Assembly: GCA_945890755.1 (NCBI GenBank)
Contig: CAMDDA010000010.1
Span: 1-36,054 of the forward strand
DNA: 36,054 nt
Source: Candidatus Kuenenia stuttgartensis
GTDB lineage: Bacteria > Planctomycetota > Planctomycetia > Pirellulales > UBA1268
Reading direction: 5' to 3'
Part shown: positions 1 through 7,981 of the stretch, piece after piece
Position numbering within the stretch: position 1 is the stretch's first letter
Layout of the letters: each line of letters opens with the position of its first letter
Program-made: the position numbers and the translations under genes
The notes under the pieces: model-generated
What the model saw: the letters and a program-made list of their open reading frames with translations, nothing else
Database searches by the model: none
What the model was told of the DNA's origin: nothing

Positions 1-4
1 GGGC

Positions 5-793
5 CTACGGATTTCCCAGCAGCGCCGCGGCGGCCCGGCCGGGATCGGGCTGTTTGAGGAGCGACTCGCCCACGAGCATCGCGCCGATGCCCGCCGCCTC
101 CAGCCGCTCGACGTCGGCCCGCGTCTTGATGCCACTCTCCGCCACGAGCACGACGTCGTCGGGCACCCGCTCGCGAAGCCGCAGCGCGTGGTCGAGATCG
201 GTCGTCATCGTCTTGAGATCGCGATTGTTCACTCCGACGAGCGTGGCGCCGAGATCGAGCACCCGCGGCAGATTCTCCTCGTCGTGCAACTCCACGAGCG
301 GCGTCATGCCAAGGTCGAGAATGTCGCGATACAGACTCCGGAGATGACAGTCGTCGAGGCACTCGGCGATCAAGAGCACCGCATCGGCACCGTGAGCCCG
401 CGCCTCGAGCACCTGATAGCGATCGACAATGAACTCCTTGCGCAACACGGGCAGCGGCACCGCCACCCGCGCCGACTCCAGATCGACGAGGCTGCCGCCG
501 AAGCCCCAGGCATCGGTGAGCACCGAGAGACAGGCCGCGCCGGCCGCCGCGTAGCCACGCACGACATCCTCGACCGTGGCACCCGGGCGGATCTCGCCTG
601 CCGACGGGCTCTTCCGCTTGAACTCCGCAATCAGCCGGATCGGCCCGGGGGCCGCGAGAGTCCCGAAGAAATCCCGCACCGGCCCCGCCGTGGCCAGCCG
701 CCCTTCGAGCGCCGCCGTCGGCACCCGCTCCCGCGCGAGCTGCACCTCCGTGCGTTTCCGGGCCACGATTCTGTCGAGCACTGTCGGTTGCAT
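5..793 (-). CDS. trpC: Indole-3-glycerol phosphate synthase
   Basis: This enzyme closes the indole ring in tryptophan synthesis, converting carboxyphenylamino-deoxyribulose phosphate to indole-3-glycerol phosphate in the cytoplasm. The 262-residue product has the normal length for a stand-alone TrpC TIM barrel. Visible family motifs are EFKRKSPS near residue 58 (catalytic Lys and phosphate site), LRKEFIVDRYQ near residue 118, GVNNRDLKT near residue 189 and the C-terminal phosphate-binding ESGI and VGESLL. The start MQPTVLDRIVARK matches the family N-terminus. It begins 6 bp after the purH stop, so the two are probably cotranscribed. The stop lies four bases from the window edge, so the gene is complete. 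No other trp gene is adjacent; the trpG-like gene is about 34 kb away. Confidence 0.97.
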   Translation of the reverse strand: MQPTVLDRIVARKRTEVQLARERVPTAALEGRLATAGPVRDFFGTLAAPGPIRLIAEFKRKSPSAGEIRPGATVEDVVRGYAAAGAACLSVLTDAWGFGGSLVDLESARVAVPLPVLRKEFIVDRYQVLEARAHGADAVLLIAECLDDCHLRSLYRDILDLGMTPLVELHDEENLPRVLDLGATLVGVNNRDLKTMTTDLDHALRLRERVPDDVVLVAESGIKTRADVERLEAAGIGAMLVGESLLKQPDPGRAAAALLGNP

Positions 794-799
794 CGGTGC

Positions 800-2440
800 C
801 TAGTGCCGGAAGTGCCGGCGACCCGTGAACAGCATCGGGATCCCGGCCGCGTCGGCCGCCGCGATCACATCCGCGTCGCGCTTCGAGCCACCGGGTTGCA
901 CGATCGCCGCGATGCCGGCCTTCGCGATCAATTCGATCGAATCGGGGAACGGGAAGAAGGCATCGGAGGCGAGCACGCCGCCGCGGGCACGTTCGCCCGC
1001 CTTTTCCAGGGCGATCCGCACCGAGTCGACCCGGCTCGTTTGGCCGATGCCGGCGCCGGCGAGGCTCGTGCCGTGGCAGACGGCGATGGCGTTGCTCGTC
1101 AGCCGCCGCACCACCGTGAAGGCGAACTCGAGGCCGCGCGACAGCGGCGCGGCCGGTGCCGTCTGCGTGACGACCTTCCAGGTGGCCGGGTCGTCGGCCG
1201 CCACGTCGGGCCGCTGGGCCAGGATGCCGCCGGCCACGCTCCGCAGTTCGAGGCCGGCCGTCGCCGCCCAGGGGTCACCGGCGGGCAACTCGACGAGCCG
1301 CACGCTCGCCTTCCACGTGGGCCGTGTGGTCAGCAGTTCGACCGCCTCCGGCGCGAAGGCCGGCGCCGCGATCACCTCCACGAACAATCCCGGCGTGAGC
1401 AACAATTCGGCACAGCCGCGGTCGAAGGGACGGTTCACCGCCACGACCGAACCGAAGGCACTCGTCGGATCGGCAGCCATCGCCGCGGTGAGCGCGTCGG
1501 ACACGGTGCCCGCACTGGCCGCGCCACAGGGGTTCGTATGCTTGACGACGACGGCCGCTGGCTCGGCGACGAGGTTCGCGAGCCGCGTCGCGCCGTCGAG
1601 GTCGAGCAGGTTGTTGTAGGAAAGCTCCTTGCCACAGAGCTGCCTCAAGCCGGCGAGGCCGGCGTGCGTGCCTGCGGGCGCATAGAGCGCCGCCGCCTGA
1701 TGTGGATTCTCGCCGTAGCGGAGCGCGAGGCGGCGGTCGAGCGGCAGCGGCACCAGCGCCGGCAGCGAGGCCTCTTCACCCCCCTCCGCGGAGTCGCCTG
1801 ACGCCCCCGCATGCCGGGCCATCCAGGCCGCGATCACGGTGTCGTAGCCGGCGGTGTGCTCGAAGGCCCGGGCCGCGAGTTGCCGCCGCTCGGCGAGCGA
1901 CGTGCCGCCCCGCCGAACGGCGGAGAGAAAGTCGTCGTATTGATCGGGGTGCGTGACGATCGCCGCAAACGCATGGTTCTTGGCCGCCGCGCGGACGAGG
2001 CTCGGCCCACCGATGTCGATCAGCTCGATCGCCTCGGCAGGCGTGCAGTCGGGCTTCGCGATCACGCTCTCGAAGGCGTAGAGGTTCACGATCACGGCAT
2101 CGAACCGCTCGATCCCGTGCGTGGCGAGCACCTCCAGGTCGTCGGGGCGATCACCGCGGGCGAGAATCCCGGCGAAGATGTTCGGATGCAGCGTCTTCAC
2201 GCGGCCATCGAGCACCTCGGGAAAACCGGTGATCGCGGAGACGTCGTCGACCTCCAGACCGTGGGCGGCAAGGGCCGTCGCCGTGCCCCCCGTGCTGGCG
2301 ACCCGCACGCCGGCCGCCTTCAGGCCGGCAGCCAGCCGGTCGAGGCCGGTCTTGTCGAACACGCTGACGAGCACGCGACGGACGGGCACGACGTCGACCG
2401 CGGGAGAGGTGGCCCGGTGGGCCTGATGGGTGTGGCTCAT
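800..2440 (-). CDS. purH: Bifunctional AICAR transformylase / IMP cyclohydrolase
   Basis: PurH carries out the last two steps of purine synthesis: formylation of AICAR with 10-formyl-tetrahydrofolate, then ring closure to IMP. The N-terminal MGS-like cyclohydrolase domain is recognisable from VLVSVFDKTGL, STGGTA and GFPEVLDGRVKTLHP. The C-terminal transformylase domain shows LRYGENPHQAA, KELSYNNLLDLDGA, VVKHTNPCG and the terminal GGSKRDADVI region. The start at 2440 (MSHTHQAH) leaves 19 residues before the conserved RRVLVS, close to the family norm and giving 546 residues. An in-frame ATG at 2506 overlaps the upstream kinase stop (ATGA) and would add 22 residues; it has no clear ribosome binding site, so I prefer 2440, but translational coupling from 2506 cannot be excluded. 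Confidence 0.96.
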   Translation of the reverse strand: MSHTHQAHRATSPAVDVVPVRRVLVSVFDKTGLDRLAAGLKAAGVRVASTGGTATALAAHGLEVDDVSAITGFPEVLDGRVKTLHPNIFAGILARGDRPDDLEVLATHGIERFDAVIVNLYAFESVIAKPDCTPAEAIELIDIGGPSLVRAAAKNHAFAAIVTHPDQYDDFLSAVRRGGTSLAERRQLAARAFEHTAGYDTVIAAWMARHAGASGDSAEGGEEASLPALVPLPLDRRLALRYGENPHQAAALYAPAGTHAGLAGLRQLCGKELSYNNLLDLDGATRLANLVAEPAAVVVKHTNPCGAASAGTVSDALTAAMAADPTSAFGSVVAVNRPFDRGCAELLLTPGLFVEVIAAPAFAPEAVELLTTRPTWKASVRLVELPAGDPWAATAGLELRSVAGGILAQRPDVAADDPATWKVVTQTAPAAPLSRGLEFAFTVVRRLTSNAIAVCHGTSLAGAGIGQTSRVDSVRIALEKAGERARGGVLASDAFFPFPDSIELIAKAGIAAIVQPGGSKRDADVIAAADAAGIPMLFTGRRHFRH

Positions 2441-2502
2441 GGAGCGGATTAGACCACTCCCGCCCGACTCGAAAAGCCCCGGCGCTGAAAACGCTTTGGC
2501 CG

Positions 2503-3420
2503 TCATGCTGCCGGCAGTTCGAGTTCGAACACGGTGCCCGGGGGGGGCAGCCGGCCGCGAACGCTCACCTTCCCGCGCATCTGCTTCACGAGCGCCTTGA
2601 CGAGAAACAGGCCGAGGCCCGTGCCCTGGGTCGATCGCTCCAACTCGCTCCCCAGCCGCACGAATCGCCGAAAGATACGCGGCCGCTGCGACACCGGGAT
2701 GCCCGGCCCGTTATCGGCGACGGACATCCTCACCCGCCCCCGCTGCGGCTCCGCCAACGTCACCTCCACATCTGGGTCGGGCAGCGAATACTTCACTGCG
2801 TTGTCGATGAGATTCCGGAGCACGATCTCGAGGTCGGTCGCGCGACCACGCACGACAGGACCGGGGGCAGCGGGCATCTCGATCCTGATCCGCCCGGGAT
2901 CGATGCCATGTCGCTGGGCCACGGCCGCGCACACCTGCCGCAGTACCGGCTCGACGGAGGACACCTCGCGGCCCTCACGCAGCCGACGTTGCAGCGTCTT
3001 GGCGGCGTCGAGCAGGTGGTCGATGAGCGTATCGAGCCGCTCGATGTCCTGCAGCATGATCCGATGGAAGTCGGCCTGCTGCTCGGCCGGCACGGCCCGC
3101 CGCGTGAGCGTCTGCAGCGAGAGCTTGAGCGAGGCCAGCGGGCTCTTCAGTTCGTGGGTCACGCTGTCGATGAAGTTGCTCTGCCGCTGAGACAGCGCGA
3201 TCGCCTTCACGGTCAGGGCGAGATAGACGATCACGCCCGCGAGCACGAGCACGAGCAGCGCCATGCCCACGCCGAGCAGTGCATAATAGAAGGCGGCATT
3301 CCCCGACCCGAGCGCTGCGGCAATGCTGACGAGCACCCAGCCCACGCCCAGCGCGATGATCGACCCGATGAGCACGACGCCCAACAGAATCGGCCAGCCG
3401 AGCGAACGACGCGGTTCCAT
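2503..3420 (-). CDS. Membrane sensor histidine kinase (HisKA/HATPase_c)
   Basis: This is a transmembrane histidine kinase of about 305 residues. Two hydrophobic segments (about residues 9-36 and 45-70) are separated by only a few residues, so there is almost no extracytoplasmic sensor domain. They are followed by a HisKA domain with the H-box SVTHELKSPL (His89 from the chosen start). The HATPase domain shows the N-box LRNLIDNAVKYS, the G1 box VADNGPGIP and the G2 box GTGLGLFLVK. ATG at 3420 (MEPRRSLGW) puts the first membrane segment right after the start; the longer in-frame reading from 3525 is an unlikely Arg/Cys-rich extension. No response regulator adjoins it, so it is an orphan here. 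It stops just before purH. The signal it senses is unknown; its small periplasmic loop suggests sensing in or at the membrane. Confidence 0.9.
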   Translation of the reverse strand: MEPRRSLGWPILLGVVLIGSIIALGVGWVLVSIAAALGSGNAAFYYALLGVGMALLVLVLAGVIVYLALTVKAIALSQRQSNFIDSVTHELKSPLASLKLSLQTLTRRAVPAEQQADFHRIMLQDIERLDTLIDHLLDAAKTLQRRLREGREVSSVEPVLRQVCAAVAQRHGIDPGRIRIEMPAAPGPVVRGRATDLEIVLRNLIDNAVKYSLPDPDVEVTLAEPQRGRVRMSVADNGPGIPVSQRPRIFRRFVRLGSELERSTQGTGLGLFLVKALVKQMRGKVSVRGRLPPPGTVFELELPAA

Positions 3421-3500
3421 GATGCTCTCCGACAGATATGCTACGCCATCCCCGCAACCGCCATCCTCACAATGACGGAGCCGGGCGGGGGTCGCGCGCA

Positions 3501-3576
3501 GCCGCCGGTGAATTTTGACTGCCATGGTTGACGTACCATGCCCATGGAGCGTGCGACGTCAAAATCCGCCGGCGGC
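3501..3576. promoter_or_regulatory. Interrupted inverted repeat between divergent genes
   Basis: The arms at 3501-3519 and 3558-3576 are inverted copies of a 19-bp sequence, GCCGCCGG then three variable bases then ATTTTGAC, matching at 16 of 19 positions. The 38-bp centre contains two CCATGG palindromes. The dyad sits between the divergently transcribed histidine kinase (start 3420) and the hypothetical gene (start 3635). Each arm carries TTGAC, resembling a -35 element pointing inward, but no convincing -10 box follows on either strand. A paired operator for the divergent genes is an inference; a structured leader or dispersed repeat is the alternative. Confidence 0.4.
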
Positions 3577-3634
3577 GAGCACGTGCCCCCGGCTGGCGGC
3601 GCGACGCCTTTGATCCACGGCCCAGGACCTTCTC

Positions 3635-4144
3635 GTGCCTTTGCATGTCCCGTTCTCTCTCGCAGCCGGCCCGCTCAGCCTCACCTTCGACCGGCGGCAC
3701 GACCGCTGGGCGCACCGCGTGATGCTCGACGGCCGGCCCGTAGCCGAATCGGTCGAAGACTCCGACGACGGGTCGAGCGACCCCCGCTGGCCTGCGTCGC
3801 CCGTGCTCACGGAGGTAATGCCCACGGAGGCCGCCGGCCGGCCGGCCATCGTCGGGGTCGGGCTGGCTGGGCGGTCGCACTTCTCGGCGAGCTTCACGCC
3901 ACATCCGACGCTGGCCGACGGCGTGCTCGTCGAGGTCGCCTGCCGGGTGCAGGAGCCGCCTGGCCGGCTCGGTTCGACCTACCGAACTTCAGACGGCCGG
4001 CTCGTGCGGGCGGTGCCCTGCGGGCAGGCAGACACGGACGCCCTGCCCCGCACGATCCAGTGGTCATACGCGATCGGACCGCGGGGAATCGTGGCGGAGG
4101 CCGGCGCGGCTTGCGATCCCTCCGCCGATGCATCACATTTCTAG
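3635..4144 (+). CDS. Hypothetical protein
   Basis: A 169-residue protein I do not recognise. It starts at GTG with AGGA about 8 bases upstream, and the frame has strong G/C third-position bias while the overlapping frames do not, so it is very probably real. There is no signal peptide, membrane segment or known catalytic motif. The sequence alternates short hydrophobic strands with turns (for example LSLTFDRRHDRWAHRVML near the N-terminus and GLAGRSHFSASF near the middle), suggesting a small all-beta cytoplasmic protein. It is followed 60 bp later by the 4205-4819 gene in the same direction, so the two may be cotranscribed. It is divergent from the histidine kinase across the inverted repeat. 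Confidence 0.75.
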   Translation: MPLHVPFSLAAGPLSLTFDRRHDRWAHRVMLDGRPVAESVEDSDDGSSDPRWPASPVLTEVMPTEAAGRPAIVGVGLAGRSHFSASFTPHPTLADGVLVEVACRVQEPPGRLGSTYRTSDGRLVRAVPCGQADTDALPRTIQWSYAIGPRGIVAEAGAACDPSADASHF

Positions 4145-4204
4145 GCTGAGCCCGGCGATGTTCGGGCCCCGGCCTCGTGTGCATTCAGTCCTGCGGAATC
4201 ACCC

Positions 4205-4819
4205 ATGTTCGACACGATCGAGCGCCTGAAGGCGGAGTGGACCGACAAGTACGTCGTGATCGATTCGTCGGCCCCCGAGCTCGCCCGCTTCGCGAAGACC
4301 ACCGGCTTCGTCAAGACGGTCAACATGAACGGTCGCTGCCTGGTCGAGTTCGATCAGTTCAACAACATCGGCTGGTACGACATCGACCCCTCGGCGCTCA
4401 AGATCGTGCCGCAGCCGCTGCCGAAACCCGCCGAGTCGAAGGCGGCCAAGCCGGCAGCGAAAGAGGCGGCCAAGCCGGCAGCGGCCAAGCCGGCGGCAGG
4501 GGCTGCCAAAAAGCCCTCGACGGCCGACATCCTCGCTGCCGCACGGGCCAAGGCAGGCGCTGCTCCGGCCGCCAAGCCGGCGTCGGGGGCGAAGCTCTCC
4601 ACGGCCGACATCCTGGCCCGGGCCCGCGGCGCGAAGGCCGCTGCGCCTGCAGCGCCACCCGCGCCAGAGGCACCGGCCGAGCCTGTGGCCGAAGCCGCGG
4701 CCGAAGAACCGCCAGCCCCCGTCGCGAAGGCTGCCCCGAAGGCCAAGGCCGGCGGCGCGTTACCCACGACGACCGCAGACAAGATCGCCTGGTGCCGGGC
4801 CAATGACGTGAAAGGCTGA
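4205..4819 (+). CDS. Conserved-type protein with Ala/Pro/Lys-rich tail and triple TAD motif
   Basis: The 204-residue product has two parts. Residues 1-70 look like a compact folded domain (MFDTIERLKAEWTDKY, then KTVNMNGRCLVEFD and GWYDIDPSALKIV), resembling an SH3/KOW-like small beta barrel. Residues 71-186 are low complexity, rich in Ala, Pro and Lys. A short motif occurs three times: STADILAAAR (106-115), STADILARAR (132-141) and TTADKIAWCR (189-198, near the C-terminus). At DNA level the tail contains near-repeats of GCGGCCAAGCCGGCAGC at about 4441-4490. There is no export signal. I read it as a cytoplasmic adaptor or scaffold with a flexible linker; the function is unknown. The reading frame is secure from codon bias and its single start. 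Confidence 0.8.
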   Translation: MFDTIERLKAEWTDKYVVIDSSAPELARFAKTTGFVKTVNMNGRCLVEFDQFNNIGWYDIDPSALKIVPQPLPKPAESKAAKPAAKEAAKPAAAKPAAGAAKKPSTADILAAARAKAGAAPAAKPASGAKLSTADILARARGAKAAAPAAPPAPEAPAEPVAEAAAEEPPAPVAKAAPKAKAGGALPTTTADKIAWCRANDVKG

Positions 4820-4895
4820 GCCGGGAGTCGCTTTGCCGTTCATCGGTTTTCTGTTCAGGTTGTCGCTCACGTTTACCGTTCAGGGAGGAACGATC

Positions 4896-5369
4896 ATGCG
4901 TCGCTTCACGATCGCCACCGCATGCTGCGTGGCGCTGCTCGTTCTCGGTGGCGGGTGTCGCCCTCTCGCGCAGCATCCGCTCGTGGCCGAGGCCGTGGAT
5001 GAGGTGACGCAGAACGAGCGGGTCGCCGCTGCGCTCGGCGCCCCGGTGACGTGTAGCACGGCTGTCCGCGGCACGGCCAACGAGACCGACGGGATCGCTT
5101 CGCTCCAGTTCGACGTGGCGGGCGCCAAGGCCAAGGGCATCGTGGCCGTGGAGGGCAAGAAGACCCGCGGCCAGTGGGGCGTGACCCTGCTCGAACTGCG
5201 ACCGGAAGCGGGCGGCGAGCATCTCCATCTGAGCCGGGATCTCGTCGCCCGCACCGGCACCGACACACCGACGTTCGATCCCACGGCACAGCCCGCCGCG
5301 GCAGCGACGCCCGCCCCGCCCCCTGCCGACGTCGAGATCACGCTGCCCCCCGGCCCGCCGGGACAGTAG
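4896..5369 (+). CDS. Exported Coa1-like protein (possible lipoprotein)
   Basis: ATG at 4896 is preceded by GGGAGGA at a good distance and opens a signal sequence (MRRF, then a hydrophobic stretch ending LVLGGGC). Cys21 follows three glycines; this is an imperfect lipobox because the usual Leu at -3 is displaced by one, so lipidation is possible but not certain. The central part, from AALGAPV through TDGIASLQFDVAGAKAKG to RGQWGVTLLEL, matches the general pattern of the cytochrome-oxidase-assembly-factor Coa1/Tim21-like fold: LGxPV, a conserved Gly, an Ala-rich strand, GxKxxG, then a Gly-x-Trp strand. The last 35 residues are Pro/Ala-rich and probably disordered. No oxidase genes lie nearby, so a role in oxidase assembly is family-level inference only. 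A longer reading from 4833 is unlikely. Confidence 0.7.
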   Translation: MRRFTIATACCVALLVLGGGCRPLAQHPLVAEAVDEVTQNERVAAALGAPVTCSTAVRGTANETDGIASLQFDVAGAKAKGIVAVEGKKTRGQWGVTLLELRPEAGGEHLHLSRDLVARTGTDTPTFDPTAQPAAAATPAPPPADVEITLPPGPPGQ

Positions 5370-5379
5370 CGTCGGCGTT

Positions 5380-5563
5380 GTAGGCCTGTTGCTCCGCAAC
5401 GGGCTGCCCGTCCTCCCGTAGGCCTGTTGCTCCGCAACGGGCTGCCCGCCCCCCGTAGGCCTGTTGCTCCGCAACGGGCTGCCCGTCCTCCCGTAGGCCT
5501 GTTGCTCCGCAACGGGCTGCCCGTCACGGAGTGACGGGCCTACAACTCCGTGACGGGCCTACA
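5380..5563. repeat. Cluster of tandem hairpin repeats (4 units plus 2 variants)
   Basis: Four near-identical units of 37-38 bp begin at 5380, 5418, 5455 and 5493. Each opens with GTAGGCCTGTTGC and contains a TCC loop between the TTGC and GCAA arms, then GGGCTGCCCG and a C-rich tail. The fourth unit runs into a different hairpin, GCCCGTCAC / GTGACGGGC around GGA at 5519-5539, and a further CCGTGACGGGCCTAC copy ends at 5563. The cluster fills the gap between the convergent Coa1-like gene and ktrA and could act as a bidirectional terminator or be a REP/BIME-like mobile repeat. The same family recurs at 17654-17739. It is not a CRISPR array because there are no unique spacers. Confidence 0.9.
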
Positions 5564-5571
5564 CCGTATCC

Positions 5572-6237
5572 CTACGGCATCTCCCGCAGCGCGGCGATCT
5601 CCTTCTCCCGGCCGACGACGAGGAGCACCTGGTCCTCGAGAAGTCGCGTCTTGCCGTCGGGGAACATCTCGAACTTCCCTCGCATCACGTCCTTGATGCC
5701 CATGATGTGGATCCCGATGCGGCTCCTCAGGTTCGCCTCCGCGAGCGACTTGCCGGAGAGCGACGACGGCATCGCGACTTCCGCCACGCTGTACTCCGGA
5801 TCGATGGGGAGGTAGTCGAGCACGTTGGGCCAGGTCATCCGGTCGGCCAGTTCGCGGGCCACCTCCTCCTCGGGAAACACCACGCGATCGACGCCGAGAT
5901 GCTCGAGAATCTTGCCGTGCTCCTTGGTGACCCCCTTCACGATCACGTTGCGGGCGCCGAGTTCCCGCACGTGGAGCGTGGCCAGGAGCGACTGCGAAAT
6001 CGTCTCCCCGAGCGAGATGAAGACGGCGGTGGCGTCGCGGATCGGCAGATTCTCCAGCACCTCGCGGTCGGTCGAGTCGCCGATGACCGCCTCGTGCAAC
6101 ACGTTCTTGAGCAGGTCGAGCCGCTCACGCCGCTGGTCCACGCCCGTCACCTGGCAGCCGTTGGCAGCCAGCTTCGTGGCGAGGGCCGAGCCGAACGTGC
6201 CCATGCCGAGCATGATGAACTTCTTGACGGGGGGCAT
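5572..6237 (-). CDS. ktrA: Potassium uptake regulatory subunit (KtrA/TrkA-like, RCK)
   Basis: A 221-residue cytoplasmic RCK protein that gates the KtrB/TrkH-type channel next to it. The N-terminal Rossmann fold shows GMGTFG at residues 11-16 and the nucleotide-binding acidic residue in VTGVDQ. A TrkA_C domain follows (VAEVAMPSSLSGKSLAEANLRSR through LLEDQVLLVVG). Its length fits single-RCK KtrA rather than the double-length TrkA of enterobacteria. ATG at 6237 (MPPVKKFIMLG) is the natural family start and lies 4 bp after the stop of the channel gene, so the two form an operon. A longer in-frame extension upstream lies over the end of the channel gene and is not used. The gene ends just inside the repeat cluster boundary. 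Confidence 0.93.
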   Translation of the reverse strand: MPPVKKFIMLGMGTFGSALATKLAANGCQVTGVDQRRERLDLLKNVLHEAVIGDSTDREVLENLPIRDATAVFISLGETISQSLLATLHVRELGARNVIVKGVTKEHGKILEHLGVDRVVFPEEEVARELADRMTWPNVLDYLPIDPEYSVAEVAMPSSLSGKSLAEANLRSRIGIHIMGIKDVMRGKFEMFPDGKTRLLEDQVLLVVGREKEIAALREMP

Positions 6238-6241
6238 GCGA

Positions 6242-7612
6242 TCAGCCGACGAGCGGCTCCTCCTCGGGGTATTCGGGCTGGTAGGGCCGCCGCGGCCGCG
6301 ACAGGGCGACGGCGGCCGTGATCGGGCCGAGCCGGCCCACGAACATGAGTGCGATGAGCACGAGCTTGCCGGGATCGGACAGGGCCGGCGTGATGCCCGT
6401 GGAGAGCCCCACCGTGGCCAGCGCCGAGATGCACTCGAAAAGCGCCTCGAGAAACCAGCGGGGTCGGGCCGCGAGGCTGCCGTTGCTCTCCACGACGAGC
6501 AGGGCCACGAGCGCCGCGATGCCGACCGCGACGAAGAGCAATGCCGCGGCGGCCGCCCGCTCCGTGGCGGCATGCGGAATCGTACGCCGGAAGAAATTGA
6601 CCCGCTGGCAGCCATGAAACTTTGCCCAGCTGTTGACGACGAGCGTCATGAACGTGCTCACCTTGAACCCACCCCCCGTCGAGCAGGGGCCGGCGCCGAT
6701 CGCCATGAGGATGATCGCCAGAAACAGGGTCTCACTCGTGAGCGCAGCGTAGTCGACCGTATTGAAGCCCGCCGTGCGACAGGTGGTCGAGTGGAAGAGG
6801 CCCATGAGCAGCCGCTCGATCAGCGGCCGGCCCATCAGCGCCTCCTCCCACTCGAAGGCCCAGAACGTAGCCGCCCCGAATGCAAGCAGTCCGACCGTGC
6901 CGATCAGCATCATCTTCGACTGCGTATGCAGCCGCTGCCAGAACGGCTCGCGGGCCCGGAGCCGCGAAACCACGTCGAAGATCACGGGAAACCCGATGCC
7001 CCCCACGATGATCAGCCCGCAGATGACGAGGTTGATCGACACGGCGCCCGCCTGGGGCATGAGGCTTTGGTCGTGGAGCGCGAAGCCCGCGTTGCAGAAG
7101 GCCGACACGGAATGAAAGAGGGATGTCCAAAGCACCTCCCGCGCCGGGGCGGTGCCCCAGTTCGCCCAGCAGAGCCCGATGCAGCCGATCGCCTCGGCCA
7201 TGAGCACGGTCGCGAGGAGCGCTCCGGTCACCCAGCGGAGATCCCGGCCCGATTTGACCCCCAGCGTGTCGGCGATCACGGCCCGCTGCCGGAGCGTGGC
7301 CTGGCCACCGGCCTGGAACGTGATCAGGGTGGTGATCGTCATGATCCCGAGACCGCCGAGCTGGATGAGCAGCAGGATGAGACCCTGCCCCAGCAGCGAG
7401 AAGTCGTTGGGCGTCGAGCGGACGGTGAGTCCGGTCACGCAACAGGCGCTGGTGGCCGTGAACACGCCGTCTACGAACGACACGGCGGGCCGATCGGGCT
7501 GGCGGCAGGCCGGGAGCGTGAGCGCGAAGCCGCCCAGCAGGATCGTGAGCACATAGGCCGCGAACGACACCCGAGCGGGATAGGTGACGAGCGATCCGGT
7601 GAACTGGGGCAT
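6242..7612 (-). CDS. ktrB: Potassium uptake channel subunit (KtrB/TrkH family)
   Basis: This integral membrane protein of about 456 residues conducts K+ and works with the RCK subunit encoded directly downstream. Four pore repeats are visible, each with its selectivity-filter glycine: TSACCVTGLTV, SVSAFCNAGFAL, STTCRTAGFNT and CISALATVGLSTG. The conserved GPCSTGGGFKVSTF segment follows the third repeat. ATG at 7612 (MPQFTGSLVTYP) places the first membrane helix about 10 residues in, as in the family. An alternative ATG at 7708 would add 32 Arg/Pro-rich residues and is less likely; neither start has a strong ribosome binding site. The C-terminus (PEYPEEEPLVG) is acidic and cytoplasmic. All filter glycines are present, so it should be functional. 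Confidence 0.92.
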   Translation of the reverse strand: MPQFTGSLVTYPARVSFAAYVLTILLGGFALTLPACRQPDRPAVSFVDGVFTATSACCVTGLTVRSTPNDFSLLGQGLILLLIQLGGLGIMTITTLITFQAGGQATLRQRAVIADTLGVKSGRDLRWVTGALLATVLMAEAIGCIGLCWANWGTAPAREVLWTSLFHSVSAFCNAGFALHDQSLMPQAGAVSINLVICGLIIVGGIGFPVIFDVVSRLRAREPFWQRLHTQSKMMLIGTVGLLAFGAATFWAFEWEEALMGRPLIERLLMGLFHSTTCRTAGFNTVDYAALTSETLFLAIILMAIGAGPCSTGGGFKVSTFMTLVVNSWAKFHGCQRVNFFRRTIPHAATERAAAAALLFVAVGIAALVALLVVESNGSLAARPRWFLEALFECISALATVGLSTGITPALSDPGKLVLIALMFVGRLGPITAAVALSRPRRPYQPEYPEEEPLVG

Positions 7613-7794
7613 CAGTGCCGGCCACGGGTGGGAGCCCGCCGCCGACCGCGGCCCGCTCCGAACGGGCGGGCGGCTCCAGCCGCGCCGGCATCCCGGGAAC
7701 GATGCCATGATGGTAATTCGGGCCGATCGTGACGGACAATCCGAGGGCGAATCAGGCCGGATTTTCCGCATGTTTTCCGCCGCCGGCGAATTGT

Positions 7795-7822
7795 TTGACT
7801 CGCGTGTGGCCGGGCCCATAAT
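7795..7822 (+). promoter_or_regulatory. Sigma-70-type promoter for the small gene at 7982
   Basis: TTGACT (7795-7800) is separated by 16 bp from CATAAT (7817-7822), each matching five of six consensus positions. Transcription would start near 7829 and give a leader of about 150 nt before the start codon at 7982. The box lies in the 369-bp gap between ktrB and the small gene; I saw no other clear element in that gap. Confidence 0.5.
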
Positions 7823-7981
7823 GGCACTGTCACGTTCGTCACGCAGCGACCCGCCGCGGCTCCCCAGCCGTCCCATCCGCGGGTTCGAAAACCCAGGGCA
7901 CCGGGGCCGTCCCGCCGGCTTGATGGGTGACGATCACTGTTTCTACACCCAACTTTGCAGACAAGGAGTCGTTCGTTCCCG

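Noticed and set aside
188-1801. Long plus-strand ORF (537 codons) opposite trpC and purH
   Set aside because: It is antisense to two clearly recognised genes, is Arg/His-rich and has no family features; it results from the strong third-position G/C bias.
5380-5524. Possible CRISPR array
   Set aside because: The repeats are contiguous with no unique spacers and no cas genes are nearby; each unit is itself a hairpin.
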